In this document: in pieces, positions 1 through 8,074 of the stretch
Layout of the letters: each line of letters opens with the position of its first letter
Numbering within the stretch: the stretch's first letter is position 1
Source: Oscillospiraceae bacterium
GTDB lineage: Bacteria > Bacillota > Clostridia > Oscillospirales > Oscillospiraceae
Reading direction: 5' to 3'
NCBI GenBank assembly: GCA_017508045.1
Contig: JAFVZT010000028.1
Location: forward strand, 22,666 to 86,665
Length of the DNA stretch: 64,000 nucleotides
Program-made: the position numbers and the translations under genes
Notes under the pieces: generated by a model
Databases searched by the model: none
What the model was told of the DNA's origin: nothing
What the model saw: the letters and a program-made list of their open reading frames with translations, nothing else

Positions 1-1
1 A

Positions 2-283
2 TACCGGGATGCCGTTTTGCCCTTTCAAAATATGATGACCGGCAGAATTATTACCTTCCAGTTTTTGCTGCAGGATCAGGCCGGTCTTTTATCCTCTATG
101 TTAAGTATATTGGCAGAACACAAGGCTAATATCCAAACCATCAATTCTATTATCCCCACCAACGGCTGTGCCGTTTTGACCATCTCCGCTGAAACCATGG
201 ATCTTACCATTTCATTAGAGGAGCTTTTGTCCCGTTTGAGCCACATTCCCGGTGTTATCAAAGCAGAAATTCTGGCAGGCTAG
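2..283 (+). CDS. ACT domain-containing protein, C-terminal part (PheB/UPF0735-like)
   Basis: The frame is open to the left window edge, so the true start lies outside. The visible part is about 93 residues. It begins with a short stretch (YRDAVLPFQ) like the link between the N-terminal helix-turn-helix-like part and the ACT domain in PheB/UPF0735 proteins, followed by one ACT domain (GRIITFQFLLQDQAGLLSSM ... VIKAEIL). ACT domains bind small ligands, usually amino acids, and PheB-type proteins are often linked to homoserine or aromatic amino acid metabolism. The specific role here is unknown. An internal TTG at 17 could serve as a start but would cut into the conserved lead-in. A hairpin terminator follows at 381. 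Confidence 0.8.
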   Translation, partial: YRDAVLPFQNMMTGRIITFQFLLQDQAGLLSSMLSILAEHKANIQTINSIIPTNGCAVLTISAETMDLTISLEELLSRLSHIPGVIKAEILAG

Positions 284-380
284 TCTGAGCGATATAGCCT
301 GAATTCGTTTGGATTATATTGCTCAGGCTAACAAACAGTTTTCCCAATTTGACCCAAAACATACCAACAAAGAACATAAA

Positions 381-410
381 AAACGGCGGGAAGTCCCGCC
401 GTTTCTTCTT
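381..410. terminator. Bidirectional terminator hairpin
   Basis: A 10-bp perfect stem (381-390 with 395-404, loop aagt) is followed by a T-rich run on the plus strand and preceded by A residues. It lies between convergent genes, the ACT protein (plus) and the ECF S component (minus), and can serve both. Confidence 0.8.
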
Positions 411-417
411 TTTTAAT

Positions 418-915
418 TCAGGGCAGACTGTAGCCCATTTTTTGATACAGTGTCTGCAGCAGCCTTCTCAGCGGCACAAACAGCACCAGAGCAATTACAA
501 AATTACCGACACAATGGGTCACATCAAAGCCGATACCTGCCAGCCACCAGCGAATGCCGTAACCAAAACCGTCCACAGCCATATACACAAAGGAGCATAA
601 AAAGCCAAAGGAAAGTCCGAACAAGCCCGACAATGCCGCCCACCACAGGGGATTTTGCAGTCTGCGCACAGCAATGGCTGCCAGCATCAAAATGAGCCAG
701 ACGTACAGATAGTTGATGTTCCAAAGCTGGATGCCGTAAAGCCATATCTCCAAAAACACGTACAGATAAATAGGATACAGCGCCTTCCAGCCGAACACCA
801 CGGCAAACAGCATCACCATCAGAGAAACCGGTTCAATATTGGGCAGACCACTCATTGCAACCTTGACACCGAAGGTCAGCGACCCCAGAATGCCAAACAG
901 AGCAATCTGCCGCAA
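418..915 (-). CDS. ECF transporter S component, probably for cobalamin
   Basis: This is a small, very hydrophobic protein of about 165 residues with five or six membrane segments, the size and pattern of a substrate-binding S component of an energy-coupling factor vitamin transporter. No ATPase or EcfT gene is nearby, which fits group II systems that share one energising module. I chose the TTG at 915, which has an aaagga site upstream and sits 10 nt after the stop of the preceding gene, so translation is probably coupled. The frame stays open to a GTG at 957. It shares a transcript with the DUF4430 lipoprotein behind a cobalamin riboswitch, so the substrate is inferred to be vitamin B12 or a precursor such as cobinamide. 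Confidence 0.75.
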   Translation of the reverse strand: MRQIALFGILGSLTFGVKVAMSGLPNIEPVSLMVMLFAVVFGWKALYPIYLYVFLEIWLYGIQLWNINYLYVWLILMLAAIAVRRLQNPLWWAALSGLFGLSFGFLCSFVYMAVDGFGYGIRWWLAGIGFDVTHCVGNFVIALVLFVPLRRLLQTLYQKMGYSLP

Positions 916-925
916 GGCAAGTCCT

Positions 926-1303
926 TTACGCAAGGGTATACACCAGCTTATACACACCGCCGTCTCTTATAGGGGTGGCGTCAATGCCCTGCAGGGCATA
1001 TTCCTCTCCCTCATAGATTGCCCAGTATGCCTTGTCCTCTGTATAGACAGCCTTTTCCCCGTCCACCGTGTGGATTTCCAGACCGTATTGCCCCATATTT
1101 CCGGCAATTAAGCCCTCTGCCTGAAGCACTTCGCCCACATAGGTCTTGTCCGAGGTGTAGGTAAAGTCCTTGGATGTGCCGTCCCTGTGTACCACAGTGA
1201 CGGTAAAGGTTTTTTGGCTTCCGTCGTTTTCTACCTTGGGCTGACAGCCGCAAAGGCACAAAAGCATAGTAAGTGCTAAAATCAAAGCCAGTAATTTTTT
1301 CAT
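926..1303 (-). CDS. DUF4430 lipoprotein, transcobalamin-like domain
   Basis: The 125-residue protein starts at an ATG eight bases after an aggaggt site. It opens with a lipoprotein signal peptide (MKKLLALILALTMLLCLCGC), whose lipobox cysteine should anchor it to the outer face of the membrane. The rest matches DUF4430 (TFTVTVVHRDGTSKDFTY ... AYWAIYEGEEYALQGIDATPI), a domain related to the C-terminal beta domain of the eukaryotic B12 carriers intrinsic factor and transcobalamin. It is the first gene after the cobalamin riboswitch and is followed by the ECF S component. The likely role is capturing corrinoids outside the cell and passing them to the S component. The frame stays open upstream to a GTG at 1390, but that reads through riboswitch sequence. 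Confidence 0.85.
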   Translation of the reverse strand: MKKLLALILALTMLLCLCGCQPKVENDGSQKTFTVTVVHRDGTSKDFTYTSDKTYVGEVLQAEGLIAGNMGQYGLEIHTVDGEKAVYTEDKAYWAIYEGEEYALQGIDATPIRDGGVYKLVYTLA

Positions 1304-1328
1304 ATATTTACCTCCTGAAAATAAAGAT

Positions 1329-1356
1329 GCTGCGGCACCCAAACGGGTGCCGCAGC
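1329..1356 (-). terminator. Riboswitch expression-platform hairpin
   Basis: A 12-bp perfect GC-rich stem (1329-1340 with 1345-1356, loop of four) lies between the cobalamin riboswitch and the DUF4430 ribosome binding site. On the minus strand it is followed by a moderately U-rich stretch (ATCTTTATTTTC). This is the position of a ligand-controlled terminator. The U tract is imperfect, so a role in masking the ribosome binding site cannot be excluded. Confidence 0.6.
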
Positions 1357-1384
1357 CGATTTTCTGCGACAACGCATCCTCCGT

Positions 1385-1615
1385 AAACACGCGAAGGAAG
1401 AAGAAACTCCATTCCGTAGGTCTTCTGACTCATGCCACAAAAGGAGGTTGCATCCTTTTTACAAGCCAGCCTTCCCGGGAATACCCCAGTGACCGGTTTT
1501 CACCAAAGGCTTGTTTTTTGGCACATACAGCGGCGGTACCGTCCGGGATTTTCACCCGGTTATCTTGTTCAGCAAGCAACGCCCTACGCCCTGCCTGCCA
1601 CGGAACGGATATTCG
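1385..1615 (-). promoter_or_regulatory. Cobalamin riboswitch
   Basis: Read on the minus strand, the conserved blocks appear in order: GGGTGAAAATCCCGG followed by ACGGTACCGCCGCTGTA (1520-1562), the B12-box region GGTCACTGGGG with GGGAAGGC (1466-1495), and GAGTCAGAAGACCT (1419-1435). This order and wording is that of the cobalamin riboswitch class. A consensus promoter lies just upstream at 1628-1656 and a GC-rich hairpin lies downstream. It should shut off the DUF4430/ECF genes when adenosylcobalamin or a related corrinoid is plentiful. Confidence 0.93.
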
Positions 1616-1627
1616 ATTGTCGGAATA

Positions 1628-1656
1628 ATTGTAGCACTGTCCTTTCCTTTTGTCAA
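1628..1656 (-). promoter_or_regulatory. SigA-type promoter of the cobalamin riboswitch unit
   Basis: On the minus strand TTGACA (1651-1656), a 17-bp spacer and TACAAT (1628-1633) make a near-consensus promoter. The -35 box lies within a few bases of the end of the upstream dnaJ-like gene, and transcription would begin just before the riboswitch. Confidence 0.8.
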
Positions 1657-1661
1657 CAGGC

Positions 1662-2297
1662 TCAGCAGCAGAAGAATCTGCCTCCGCAGCAAAACCACTG
1701 CGCCACCCAGCACAGGCACAGCTGCCATAAGCCGCCCCGCATCTGGAAACCCCGGAAGGAGCCTGCCTGCCGGCGATATGCCGCGCCGCCGTTCTGGATG
1801 TCCTCCAGTACCTGCAGATACTCCATATTGTCCGGCTCCATACTTACCGCCCGACGGATATGCTCCAAAGCCGTCACCTGATTGCCCAAGCCGTCATTAG
1901 CAAGGGCAGACAGATAATACCAACGGGCGGTTTTGTTGGGAGCACTCTGCAGAATATTCAGTGCCTCCCGATAGCGTCCGTAGAAAATGTATTGCTGCGC
2001 CGCCTGAAAATATTGGTCACCGGAATAGCTTTGCTGGTGATAGCCGCCAAATGGATCATAACCGTAACCGCTGTAGCTCTGTCCGCCATAACCGCCCTGG
2101 GTGCTTTGGCGGTAGGCATCGGGATTTTTAATCTGCTCATAGGCGGCGTTAATTTCCTGCATTTTTTGTGCCGCTGCCGCATCTCCGGGATTGCGGTCAG
2201 GATGATACTGCTTGGCAAGGCGGCGATAGGCCTTTTTTATGTCTTCATCCGAAGCGCCGGGACTGACGCCCAGCACCTTATAAGGATCTTCAATCAT
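1662..2297 (-). CDS. DnaJ-domain protein with C-terminal membrane segment
   Basis: The protein is 211 residues from an ATG that overlaps the stop of the upstream gene by 8 bases. A J domain fills about residues 1-65 (DPYKVLGVSPGASDEDIKKA, HPD motif in YHPDRNPGD). It is followed by a Gly/Tyr/Gln-rich linker, a TPR-like helical part (YFQAAQQYIFYGRYREALNI ... ALEHIRRAVSMEPDN), and a hydrophobic Cys/Trp-rich tail that may be a membrane anchor. It lacks the zinc-finger and C-terminal domains of true DnaJ, so it is a specialised Hsp70 co-chaperone of unknown client. Translational coupling to the DUF5685 gene suggests a shared job. The frame is open further upstream, but that part reads out of frame through the neighbour. 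Confidence 0.85.
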   Translation of the reverse strand: MIEDPYKVLGVSPGASDEDIKKAYRRLAKQYHPDRNPGDAAAAQKMQEINAAYEQIKNPDAYRQSTQGGYGGQSYSGYGYDPFGGYHQQSYSGDQYFQAAQQYIFYGRYREALNILQSAPNKTARWYYLSALANDGLGNQVTALEHIRRAVSMEPDNMEYLQVLEDIQNGGAAYRRQAGSFRGFQMRGGLWQLCLCWVAQWFCCGGRFFCC

Positions 2298-3126
2298 TGG
2301 AAACCTCCCGGGAAACGCCCCGTTTTCCCTGTCTTCTTCGATATTCCAGCCAAATTCCGCTGTACAAAATATTATCCAGTATTGCCTTGTCCTGTACCAG
2401 AGGCAGGCGCTCATAAAAATCGGTACACCGCCCCATAGCAAGAAGCAAATACTGCTCCCACTGCTCCCAGTTTTCCTCCATGCCCATTGCAAAAAAAGGA
2501 TTGTACCGGTTATGCTTTTTGTCCTGGCGAAAATCCACCGCTGCGTCGGCAAGATAAATATACCGTCCCAGCGCCATACCCATTTGCCGCAGAGTATCCG
2601 ACCACATATCCTCTTTACAGACAAGCAGCTCGCCCATAAGCTGCCCGAAGCAGGCAGCAGGCTCGTCGGGATTTTTACAGCACTCCTTTTCCAGTCGGGA
2701 GAGACGGGCAATACAGTCTTCAATTGCCTGACATTGCCGGGGCCATCGGGCGGCGATCTCCGGCAGCGCCTTGGAAAATACATTTGCCATTGCTTTTGCC
2801 GACCTTTTTCCCTCGTCCAAATAGTCGTCCATACAGTTATAATACGCAAGGGCCACATTCATATCCGCCCCGTAGGCGACATATTCGTTGTCTGCAAAGC
2901 ACCTTAAGGGATGGAGCATACAGGCATGCTTTCCGGATACCTCCTCCGGCTCATACAGGCTCATAAGCAGTAAGGATAAAAACGCCATATCGTAGCTTAG
3001 CCCCAGACGGGCGGTATTGCAGGTGCTCCGGCGGATTTGCCGGCAGATGCCGCAATAAACGGCGCTGTAGCGCGTCCGCTGCTCCTTATTAAGCTCCGGC
3101 AAATTTGCCATAACATAGCCAAACAC
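2290..3126 (-). CDS. DUF5685 family protein
   Basis: This 278-residue protein starts at a GTG eight bases after a gggagg site, reading MFGYVMANLPELN, the usual opening of DUF5685 proteins. It is helical and cysteine-rich, with a CGICRQIRR motif near the start, a stretch resembling prenyl-synthase-like helical proteins (NVALAYYNCMDDYLDEGKRS), and a second acidic motif (YLADAAVDFRQDKKHNRYNP). The function of the family is not known. It forms a two-gene unit with the J-domain protein downstream, which may be its partner. Confidence 0.8.
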   Translation of the reverse strand: MFGYVMANLPELNKEQRTRYSAVYCGICRQIRRSTCNTARLGLSYDMAFLSLLLMSLYEPEEVSGKHACMLHPLRCFADNEYVAYGADMNVALAYYNCMDDYLDEGKRSAKAMANVFSKALPEIAARWPRQCQAIEDCIARLSRLEKECCKNPDEPAACFGQLMGELLVCKEDMWSDTLRQMGMALGRYIYLADAAVDFRQDKKHNRYNPFFAMGMEENWEQWEQYLLLAMGRCTDFYERLPLVQDKAILDNILYSGIWLEYRRRQGKRGVSREVSND

Positions 3127-3195
3127 AAGCGTTCCTCCCTTTTTTCTCTCACTATACCACACTTGCGCCCCGCAAACAAGAAATATTCCAGAAAT

Positions 3196-4023
3196 TTACA
3201 CTTTGTTTTCCTTTTGCAGCAGCCATTGGTTCAGCGCACCACCGTAAAACACAATGGAAACACAGCAGTAAAGCCACAGCATGCTCAGCGCCACGCCATA
3301 GACAGAGCCGTACACATTGGAAAGACCGGCAAAACGCTCCACATACACAGAATATAAATCCGAAAACACAAGCCACCCCACCGATGCCAGCACCGCCCCG
3401 GGAAAGGAATCGGAAAGGGTATTTGCCTTGCTGGGCAGCACCATATACATGGCACAAAACAGGGCAGTTTGCAGAAATAACAGCAGAAAAAACCGAAAAT
3501 CCACAACATTTTCCAAAAAAACAAAAAAAGCACTGTCCTCCAGGAACAGCCACGCAGACATACTCTCCCCGAAAACGGCAAGCACCAGCGTCAGCAGCAA
3601 AACCAGTAAAAACAAAACCGTATACACCACGCTGATGAGCCTGTTTTGGAAATAGCCCCGTTTTTCTGTTGCGCCGTAAATAGCGTTTAGTCCCGTCACC
3701 AAGCCGTGAATTCCCCGACTTGCCGACCACAGCACCGCAACTGCGGAAATGGAAATCAGCGTACCGGAGGTGGAGTTGTAGGTGTTTAAAATCAGCCTTT
3801 GGGCCGCAGGCATCAGCGCCACGGGCAAAAAACCGTGTAAAAGCTCCGTTAAATATTCCACCTCCAAGCCGGTGTACCGCAAAAGGCTCAGCAGCAGCAC
3901 CAATAGCGGAAAGACCGCCAGCACGATAAAAAAACCGGCGTGAGAGGCGTATATCGGAATATGCAGCCCGGAAATATATCTGGCAAGTGGGAGAAGCTTT
4001 CTCCAGCCGGCGTTTTTGTGCAT
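3196..4023 (-). CDS. YihY/BrkB family integral membrane protein
   Basis: At 275 residues with six or so membrane segments, the protein matches the YihY/BrkB family once called ribonuclease BN. The typical early motif (ARYISGLHIPIYASHAGFFI) and the central SRGIHGLVTGLNAIYG segment are both present. A gaggggtgg site precedes the ATG. The family is widespread and its transport role, if any, is unsettled; the ribonuclease name is a historical error. It is transcribed on the same strand as its neighbours but separated by a 69-bp gap. Confidence 0.85.
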   Translation of the reverse strand: MHKNAGWRKLLPLARYISGLHIPIYASHAGFFIVLAVFPLLVLLLSLLRYTGLEVEYLTELLHGFLPVALMPAAQRLILNTYNSTSGTLISISAVAVLWSASRGIHGLVTGLNAIYGATEKRGYFQNRLISVVYTVLFLLVLLLTLVLAVFGESMSAWLFLEDSAFFVFLENVVDFRFFLLLFLQTALFCAMYMVLPSKANTLSDSFPGAVLASVGWLVFSDLYSVYVERFAGLSNVYGSVYGVALSMLWLYCCVSIVFYGGALNQWLLQKENKV

Positions 4024-4094
4024 TATCCACCCCTCGCTTTCTTACAAAACTTCTGATTTCATAGTATGCCCTGTTGCGGAAATATAACCCCAAA

Positions 4095-4129
4095 AAAAAG
4101 CACCGCAGAAGCCTTCTGCGGTGCTTTTT
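4095..4129. terminator. Terminator after fakA
   Basis: A 16-bp stem (4095-4110 with 4114-4129, loop gcc) has A-rich and T-rich outer arms, so it can act on either strand. It follows fakA on the minus strand. Confidence 0.85.
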
Positions 4130-4141
4130 GGGTATCTGGTT

Positions 4142-5773
4142 TTATTCTGCGGAAATGAGGTAATAATACACCGGCTGACCGCCTCGCAAAAGATTGACCT
4201 CTGCATCGGGGCAAATCTTTTGGAACAGATCTGCCGCCTTTTGGGCGTGCTTTTCCGTAATATCCTCACCATAGTAAATGGTGATGTACTCTTTCTCCTC
4301 GTCCCGAACCTTCTGGGCCAACGATTTTAAAAGCACCTTGATGTCCTTGCTTGTGCCAAACAGAGTACTTCCGAATATAGCAAGATAATCGCCTTCGTGG
4401 ATATCGTAGCCGTCAAAATCGGAATTCCGGGCAGCGTAGGTAATCTGCATGGTATCCACCGTGGAGAGTGCCTCGGTCAGGGCCTGGGTGTTTGCCTCTT
4501 CGGTGTCCTCGGGGTTAAAGCTCAGCATTGCGGTGATGCCCTGGGGTACGGTCTTGCTGGGAATAACCACCACGTGCTTGGGGGTCAGCGCATCCACCTG
4601 CTCCGCCGCCATAATAATGTTTTTATTGTTGGGCAGAACATACACGGTTTCCGCCGGCACCTTGTTAACCGCCTCCAGAATGTCCTGGGTACTGGGGTTC
4701 ATGGTCTGCCCGCCGGAAATAATACCGTCTACGCCCAAATTCATAAACACCTCTGCAAGACCGTCACCGGCACACACAGAAACCACGCCGAAGGTCTTTT
4801 CCGGCTCTGCGATTTTGGGAGCAAGCTCCTGCTCGCTAAGCACCTTTTCCGTATGCTGCAGACGCATATTTTCAATCTTAACGGTTACAAAGGAGCCGTA
4901 ATCAATAGCCTCGTGGAGGGCCTTGCCCGGGTCATTGGTGTGAACGTGGACCTTGATAATTTCCTCATCGTCCACCAGCACAAGGCTGTCGCCCAAGCTG
5001 TCCAAAAATGCCCGCAGCTGTTCCGGGTCCTTATCGTTTTCCCGGGAGATGATAAACTCGGTGCAGTAGGTAAAGGTGATGTCCTCGGGATTGTAATCAG
5101 AAAAATCCGCCTGCTGACGCAGCTCGGTGTCGCCATAGCCTTCGGGAACAACCACATCCTCGCCGCGAAGGGCGCTGAGCATAGCCTCCAGCACGAAGAC
5201 CCAGCCCTTACCGCCGGCATCCACCACTCCGGCTTTTTTCAAAACAGGATTTTGGTTAACGGTATTGGCAAGGGCAGCCTTTGCCTCCCCGATAGCGGCT
5301 TCCTGCACAAATTCGATGTGATTATTTTCCTTGGCCGCCTTGATTGCCGCCAAAGCTGCCATACGGGAGACCGTTAAAATCGTACCCTCGGCAGGCTTCA
5401 TAACTGCCTTATAGGCCGCATCCACGCCCTCTTGCAGGGCTGCTGCCCACAGCACGCCGTCACAAACCTCGCTGCCCTTTAATTTTCGGGAGATACCGCG
5501 AAACAGCAGGGACAGAATAACACCGGAGTTGCCTCTGGCGCCCCGCAGCATAGCAGAGGCGGTAATCGCCGCCGCCTTTTCCAAAGTGGGGTCCTCTGCC
5601 TTGCGCAGATCTCCTGCCGCAGCATTGATGGTCATAGACATATTGGTTCCGGTATCGCCGTCAGGCACCGGGAACACATTTAAATCATTTAACTGCTGCT
5701 TATGAATTTCAACAGAGGCAGCCGCGCTAATCGCCATCCGGCGAAAATCCGCGCCGTTAATTATCTGTCTCAA
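4142..5773 (-). CDS. fakA: DAK2-domain protein, fatty acid kinase catalytic subunit-like (YloV/FakA)
   Basis: The 543-residue length and layout fit FakA/YloV: an N-terminal DAK2 kinase domain with the metal and nucleotide motifs DGDTGTNMSMT and GARGNSGVILSLLFRG (within about residues 40-105), a middle domain, and a C-terminal DegV-like domain. In Firmicutes FakA phosphorylates fatty acids carried by FakB so that host or recycled fatty acids enter phospholipid synthesis. No fakB is in the window. The start is a TTG with an aggagg site upstream. The Asp23-like gene lies directly upstream, the same order as yloU-yloV in Bacillus. Confidence 0.88.
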   Translation of the reverse strand: MRQIINGADFRRMAISAAASVEIHKQQLNDLNVFPVPDGDTGTNMSMTINAAAGDLRKAEDPTLEKAAAITASAMLRGARGNSGVILSLLFRGISRKLKGSEVCDGVLWAAALQEGVDAAYKAVMKPAEGTILTVSRMAALAAIKAAKENNHIEFVQEAAIGEAKAALANTVNQNPVLKKAGVVDAGGKGWVFVLEAMLSALRGEDVVVPEGYGDTELRQQADFSDYNPEDITFTYCTEFIISRENDKDPEQLRAFLDSLGDSLVLVDDEEIIKVHVHTNDPGKALHEAIDYGSFVTVKIENMRLQHTEKVLSEQELAPKIAEPEKTFGVVSVCAGDGLAEVFMNLGVDGIISGGQTMNPSTQDILEAVNKVPAETVYVLPNNKNIIMAAEQVDALTPKHVVVIPSKTVPQGITAMLSFNPEDTEEANTQALTEALSTVDTMQITYAARNSDFDGYDIHEGDYLAIFGSTLFGTSKDIKVLLKSLAQKVRDEEKEYITIYYGEDITEKHAQKAADLFQKICPDAEVNLLRGGQPVYYYLISAE

Positions 5774-5790
5774 AGGCCTATCCTCCTAAA

Positions 5791-6138
5791 TTACATCATG
5801 GAATCGATATAGACGTTAACCGCCTTTACCTGTGTTCCCGTACAATTGTTAACCACATAGCGCACCTCGGAAATAATGGATGTGCCAACAGCGGTCAGGT
5901 TTACACCTGCATCCACAATAATATGCAAATCAATGGAAATGGTATCATCCTCATGAAACTCCACCTTCACGCCCTTGGACATGGATTCCTTGCGCAGCAG
6001 GTGATAGACACCGTCAGAAACAGACCGGGCAGCCATACCCTTAACGCCAAAGCAGTTGCTTGCCGCAACGCCGGCAATTTCGGTATAGACACCGGTGGAC
6101 ACCAGAACACTGCCGTTTTCATAATTGTGACGAATCAT
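5791..6138 (-). CDS. Asp23/Gls24 family protein (YloU-like)
   Basis: The 115-residue protein has the Asp23/Gls24 fold signature: GVYTEIAGVAASNCFGVKGM near the start and DLHIIVDAGVNLTAVG in the middle. The family includes envelope stress proteins and YloU. A clean aggaggt site precedes the ATG. It is the first gene of a two-gene unit with fakA, 17 bp apart, a pairing conserved across Firmicutes. The exact role of small YloU-type members is not established. Confidence 0.9.
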   Translation of the reverse strand: MIRHNYENGSVLVSTGVYTEIAGVAASNCFGVKGMAARSVSDGVYHLLRKESMSKGVKVEFHEDDTISIDLHIIVDAGVNLTAVGTSIISEVRYVVNNCTGTQVKAVNVYIDSMM

Positions 6139-6168
6139 TCGCGTACCTCCTGTCTTGATGAACGTTGC

Positions 6169-7731
6169 TTAAACCATGCTTTCTTCCCAACACTGGGGGG
6201 CAGTCAGGCCCATCATTTTTACCACAGTAGGCGCCACATTGGCAAGGCCGTAAGCACCCTCCCGGATTTCATAACGGGTATCAGTATCGTAAATAATGAA
6301 GGGAACAGGATTTAAAGAGTGGGCAGTCCGGACAGCCACCTTGCCCTTTTTGGTTTCGGTCATCTGGTCGGCATTGCCGTGGTCAGCTGTAATCAAAACG
6401 GTATAGCCATACTTTTCGGCTGCTTCCAAAATGGCTTTCAGGCTGTTATCCACGCACTCCATAGCATAGACTACCGCATCCATAGCGCCGGTGTGACCCA
6501 CCATATCGCCGTTGGGATAATTACAGCGCAAAAATTCATATTTCTTGGAGGCCATAGCCGCTACCAACGCCTCGGTAATCTCCTTGGACTTCATGGCAGG
6601 TGCCTGCTCGAAGGGGATAACATCCGAGGGAATCTCCAAATACTCCTCCAGCTTTTCGTCCACCTTACCGGAACGGTTGCCGTTCCAGAAATAGGTAACG
6701 TGGCCGTACTTCTGCGTTTCGGACACGGCAAACTCCCGGACGCCTGCCTGACACAGCACCTCTGTCAGGGTGTTGGTAATGACAGGGGGCTGCACCAGAT
6801 AGCGCTCGGGGATGTTTAAATCTCCGTCGTACTGGAGCATACCGGCAAACTTCACACCGGTGTAATCCCCCCGGTCGAATTTATCAAATTCCTTACGGTC
6901 AAAAGCAAGGGAAATTTCCTGTGCCCGGTCGCCACGGAAATTGAACAAAATTACGCTGTCGCCGTTTTCAATTTTGGCAACAGGCTGACCCTGTCTTGCC
7001 ACCACGAAAGCAGGCAGATCCTGGTCAATCACACCGGTTTCGGCGCGGTAGGTTTCAATTGCCTCGGCAGCAGATGCAAACTGTCTGCCCAAGCCCTGAA
7101 CATGGGTGCGCCAGCCGGCCTCAACCATACCCCAGTTGGCCTCATACCGATCCATTGTCACCTGCATACGGCCGCCGCCGGAGGCAATGGCATAGTCACA
7201 GCCCTCGGTGTTCAGCTCCTTAAGAACAGCCTCTAATTGACCCACATATTCCAATGCGGAGGTGGCAGGCACATCCCGGCCATCCAGAAGAATATGGCAG
7301 TATGCCTTTTTTACGCCGGCAGCCTTGGCTGCCTTCAAAAGGGCAATCAGGTGGGCAATATTGGAGTGAACATTGCCGTCGGACAAAAGGCCCAGAAAAT
7401 GCATGGCCTTACCGGACTTGGCGTTTTCCACCAAATCCTGCCAGACACTTGACGCAAACAGCGCGCCGTTTTCGATGGATTCGCCCACCAATTTCGCGCC
7501 CTGAGAATAGACCTGACCGCAGCCTAAAGCGTTGTGACCTACCTCTGAGTTGCCCATATCCTCATCCGAGGGCAAACCGACGGCAGTTCCGTGAGCCTTC
7601 AAATAGGTATGGGGGCAGGTTGCCAGCAAATGATCCAAGGTGGGGGTTTTTGCAACTGCAACTGCGTCACCGCTGCCGCCGTCGCCCTTGCCCACACCGT
7701 CCATAACAACTAATACAATTGGTTTTTCCAT
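6169..7731 (-). CDS. gpmI: 2,3-bisphosphoglycerate-independent phosphoglycerate mutase
   Basis: The 520-residue enzyme interconverts 3-phosphoglycerate and 2-phosphoglycerate in glycolysis using manganese. It carries the metal site MDGVGKGDGG near the N terminus, the nucleophile serine in DMGNSEVGHNALG, the substrate loop ILLDGRDVPATSA, and the late metal ligands LITADHGNADQM and RTAHSLNPVPFI. The ATG at 7731 is eight bases after a ggagga site; the frame extends six codons further without a site. It stands alone, with Asp23-FakA downstream on the same strand. Confidence 0.95.
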   Translation of the reverse strand: MEKPIVLVVMDGVGKGDGGSGDAVAVAKTPTLDHLLATCPHTYLKAHGTAVGLPSDEDMGNSEVGHNALGCGQVYSQGAKLVGESIENGALFASSVWQDLVENAKSGKAMHFLGLLSDGNVHSNIAHLIALLKAAKAAGVKKAYCHILLDGRDVPATSALEYVGQLEAVLKELNTEGCDYAIASGGGRMQVTMDRYEANWGMVEAGWRTHVQGLGRQFASAAEAIETYRAETGVIDQDLPAFVVARQGQPVAKIENGDSVILFNFRGDRAQEISLAFDRKEFDKFDRGDYTGVKFAGMLQYDGDLNIPERYLVQPPVITNTLTEVLCQAGVREFAVSETQKYGHVTYFWNGNRSGKVDEKLEEYLEIPSDVIPFEQAPAMKSKEITEALVAAMASKKYEFLRCNYPNGDMVGHTGAMDAVVYAMECVDNSLKAILEAAEKYGYTVLITADHGNADQMTETKKGKVAVRTAHSLNPVPFIIYDTDTRYEIREGAYGLANVAPTVVKMMGLTAPQCWEESMV

Positions 7732-7854
7732 GTGGAAATTCCTCCGCAATGTGTAGTATATGTAAAATTGACATCTTATGAGTCATACTATTTTACATCA
7801 TTTTTTGCAAACTTACAACCTATTTTTGAAATTTTTTGTAACCGAAGCTAAAAC

Positions 7855-8055
7855 AGCCCTGTCCTTCAAGGTGTACGGCAAGCTTTGGCAGTGCTGCAAA
7901 GGCTCCCCTTGCAGGGGCGCTGGCATTTGCGAAGCGCGAGCAAATGACTGAGGGGTGTTAACGGCGATGCCTGTTTTTCCGGATATCGTTCCTCCGTACA
8001 CCCCTCCGGGTCACCGCAGGTGACCCACCTCCCCTACAGAGGAGGCTTTGAGTAC
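7855..8055. repeat. Dispersed palindromic intergenic repeat
   Basis: The gap between gpmI and recG holds no gene. It contains a C/T-rich composite with the phrases GGCTCCCCTTGCAGGGGCGC, GCATTTGCGAAGCGCGAGC and GGGTCACCGCAGGTGACCC, ending in CCTCCCCTACAGAGGAGG. These self-complementary phrases resemble those at 48530-48700 (GGGTGTCAGCGCAGCTGAC, GGGTCACCCTC). This is the look of multicopy palindromic repeats of Clostridia. No open frame with coding character covers it. Confidence 0.6.
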
Positions 8056-8074
8056 AAGTGCGGTAAAATTGCCG

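Noticed and set aside
1432-1900. Plus-strand frames over the riboswitch
   Set aside because: They are antisense to a clear cobalamin riboswitch and the dnaJ-like gene and have no coding character.
1662-2858. Long minus-strand frame of 398 codons over the DnaJ gene
   Set aside because: Only the part from 2297 shows a J domain and has a start signal. The upstream half is the DUF5685 gene in another frame.
4397-5377. 326-codon plus-strand frame
   Set aside because: Exactly antisense to fakA, with His/Gly-rich translation and no start signal.
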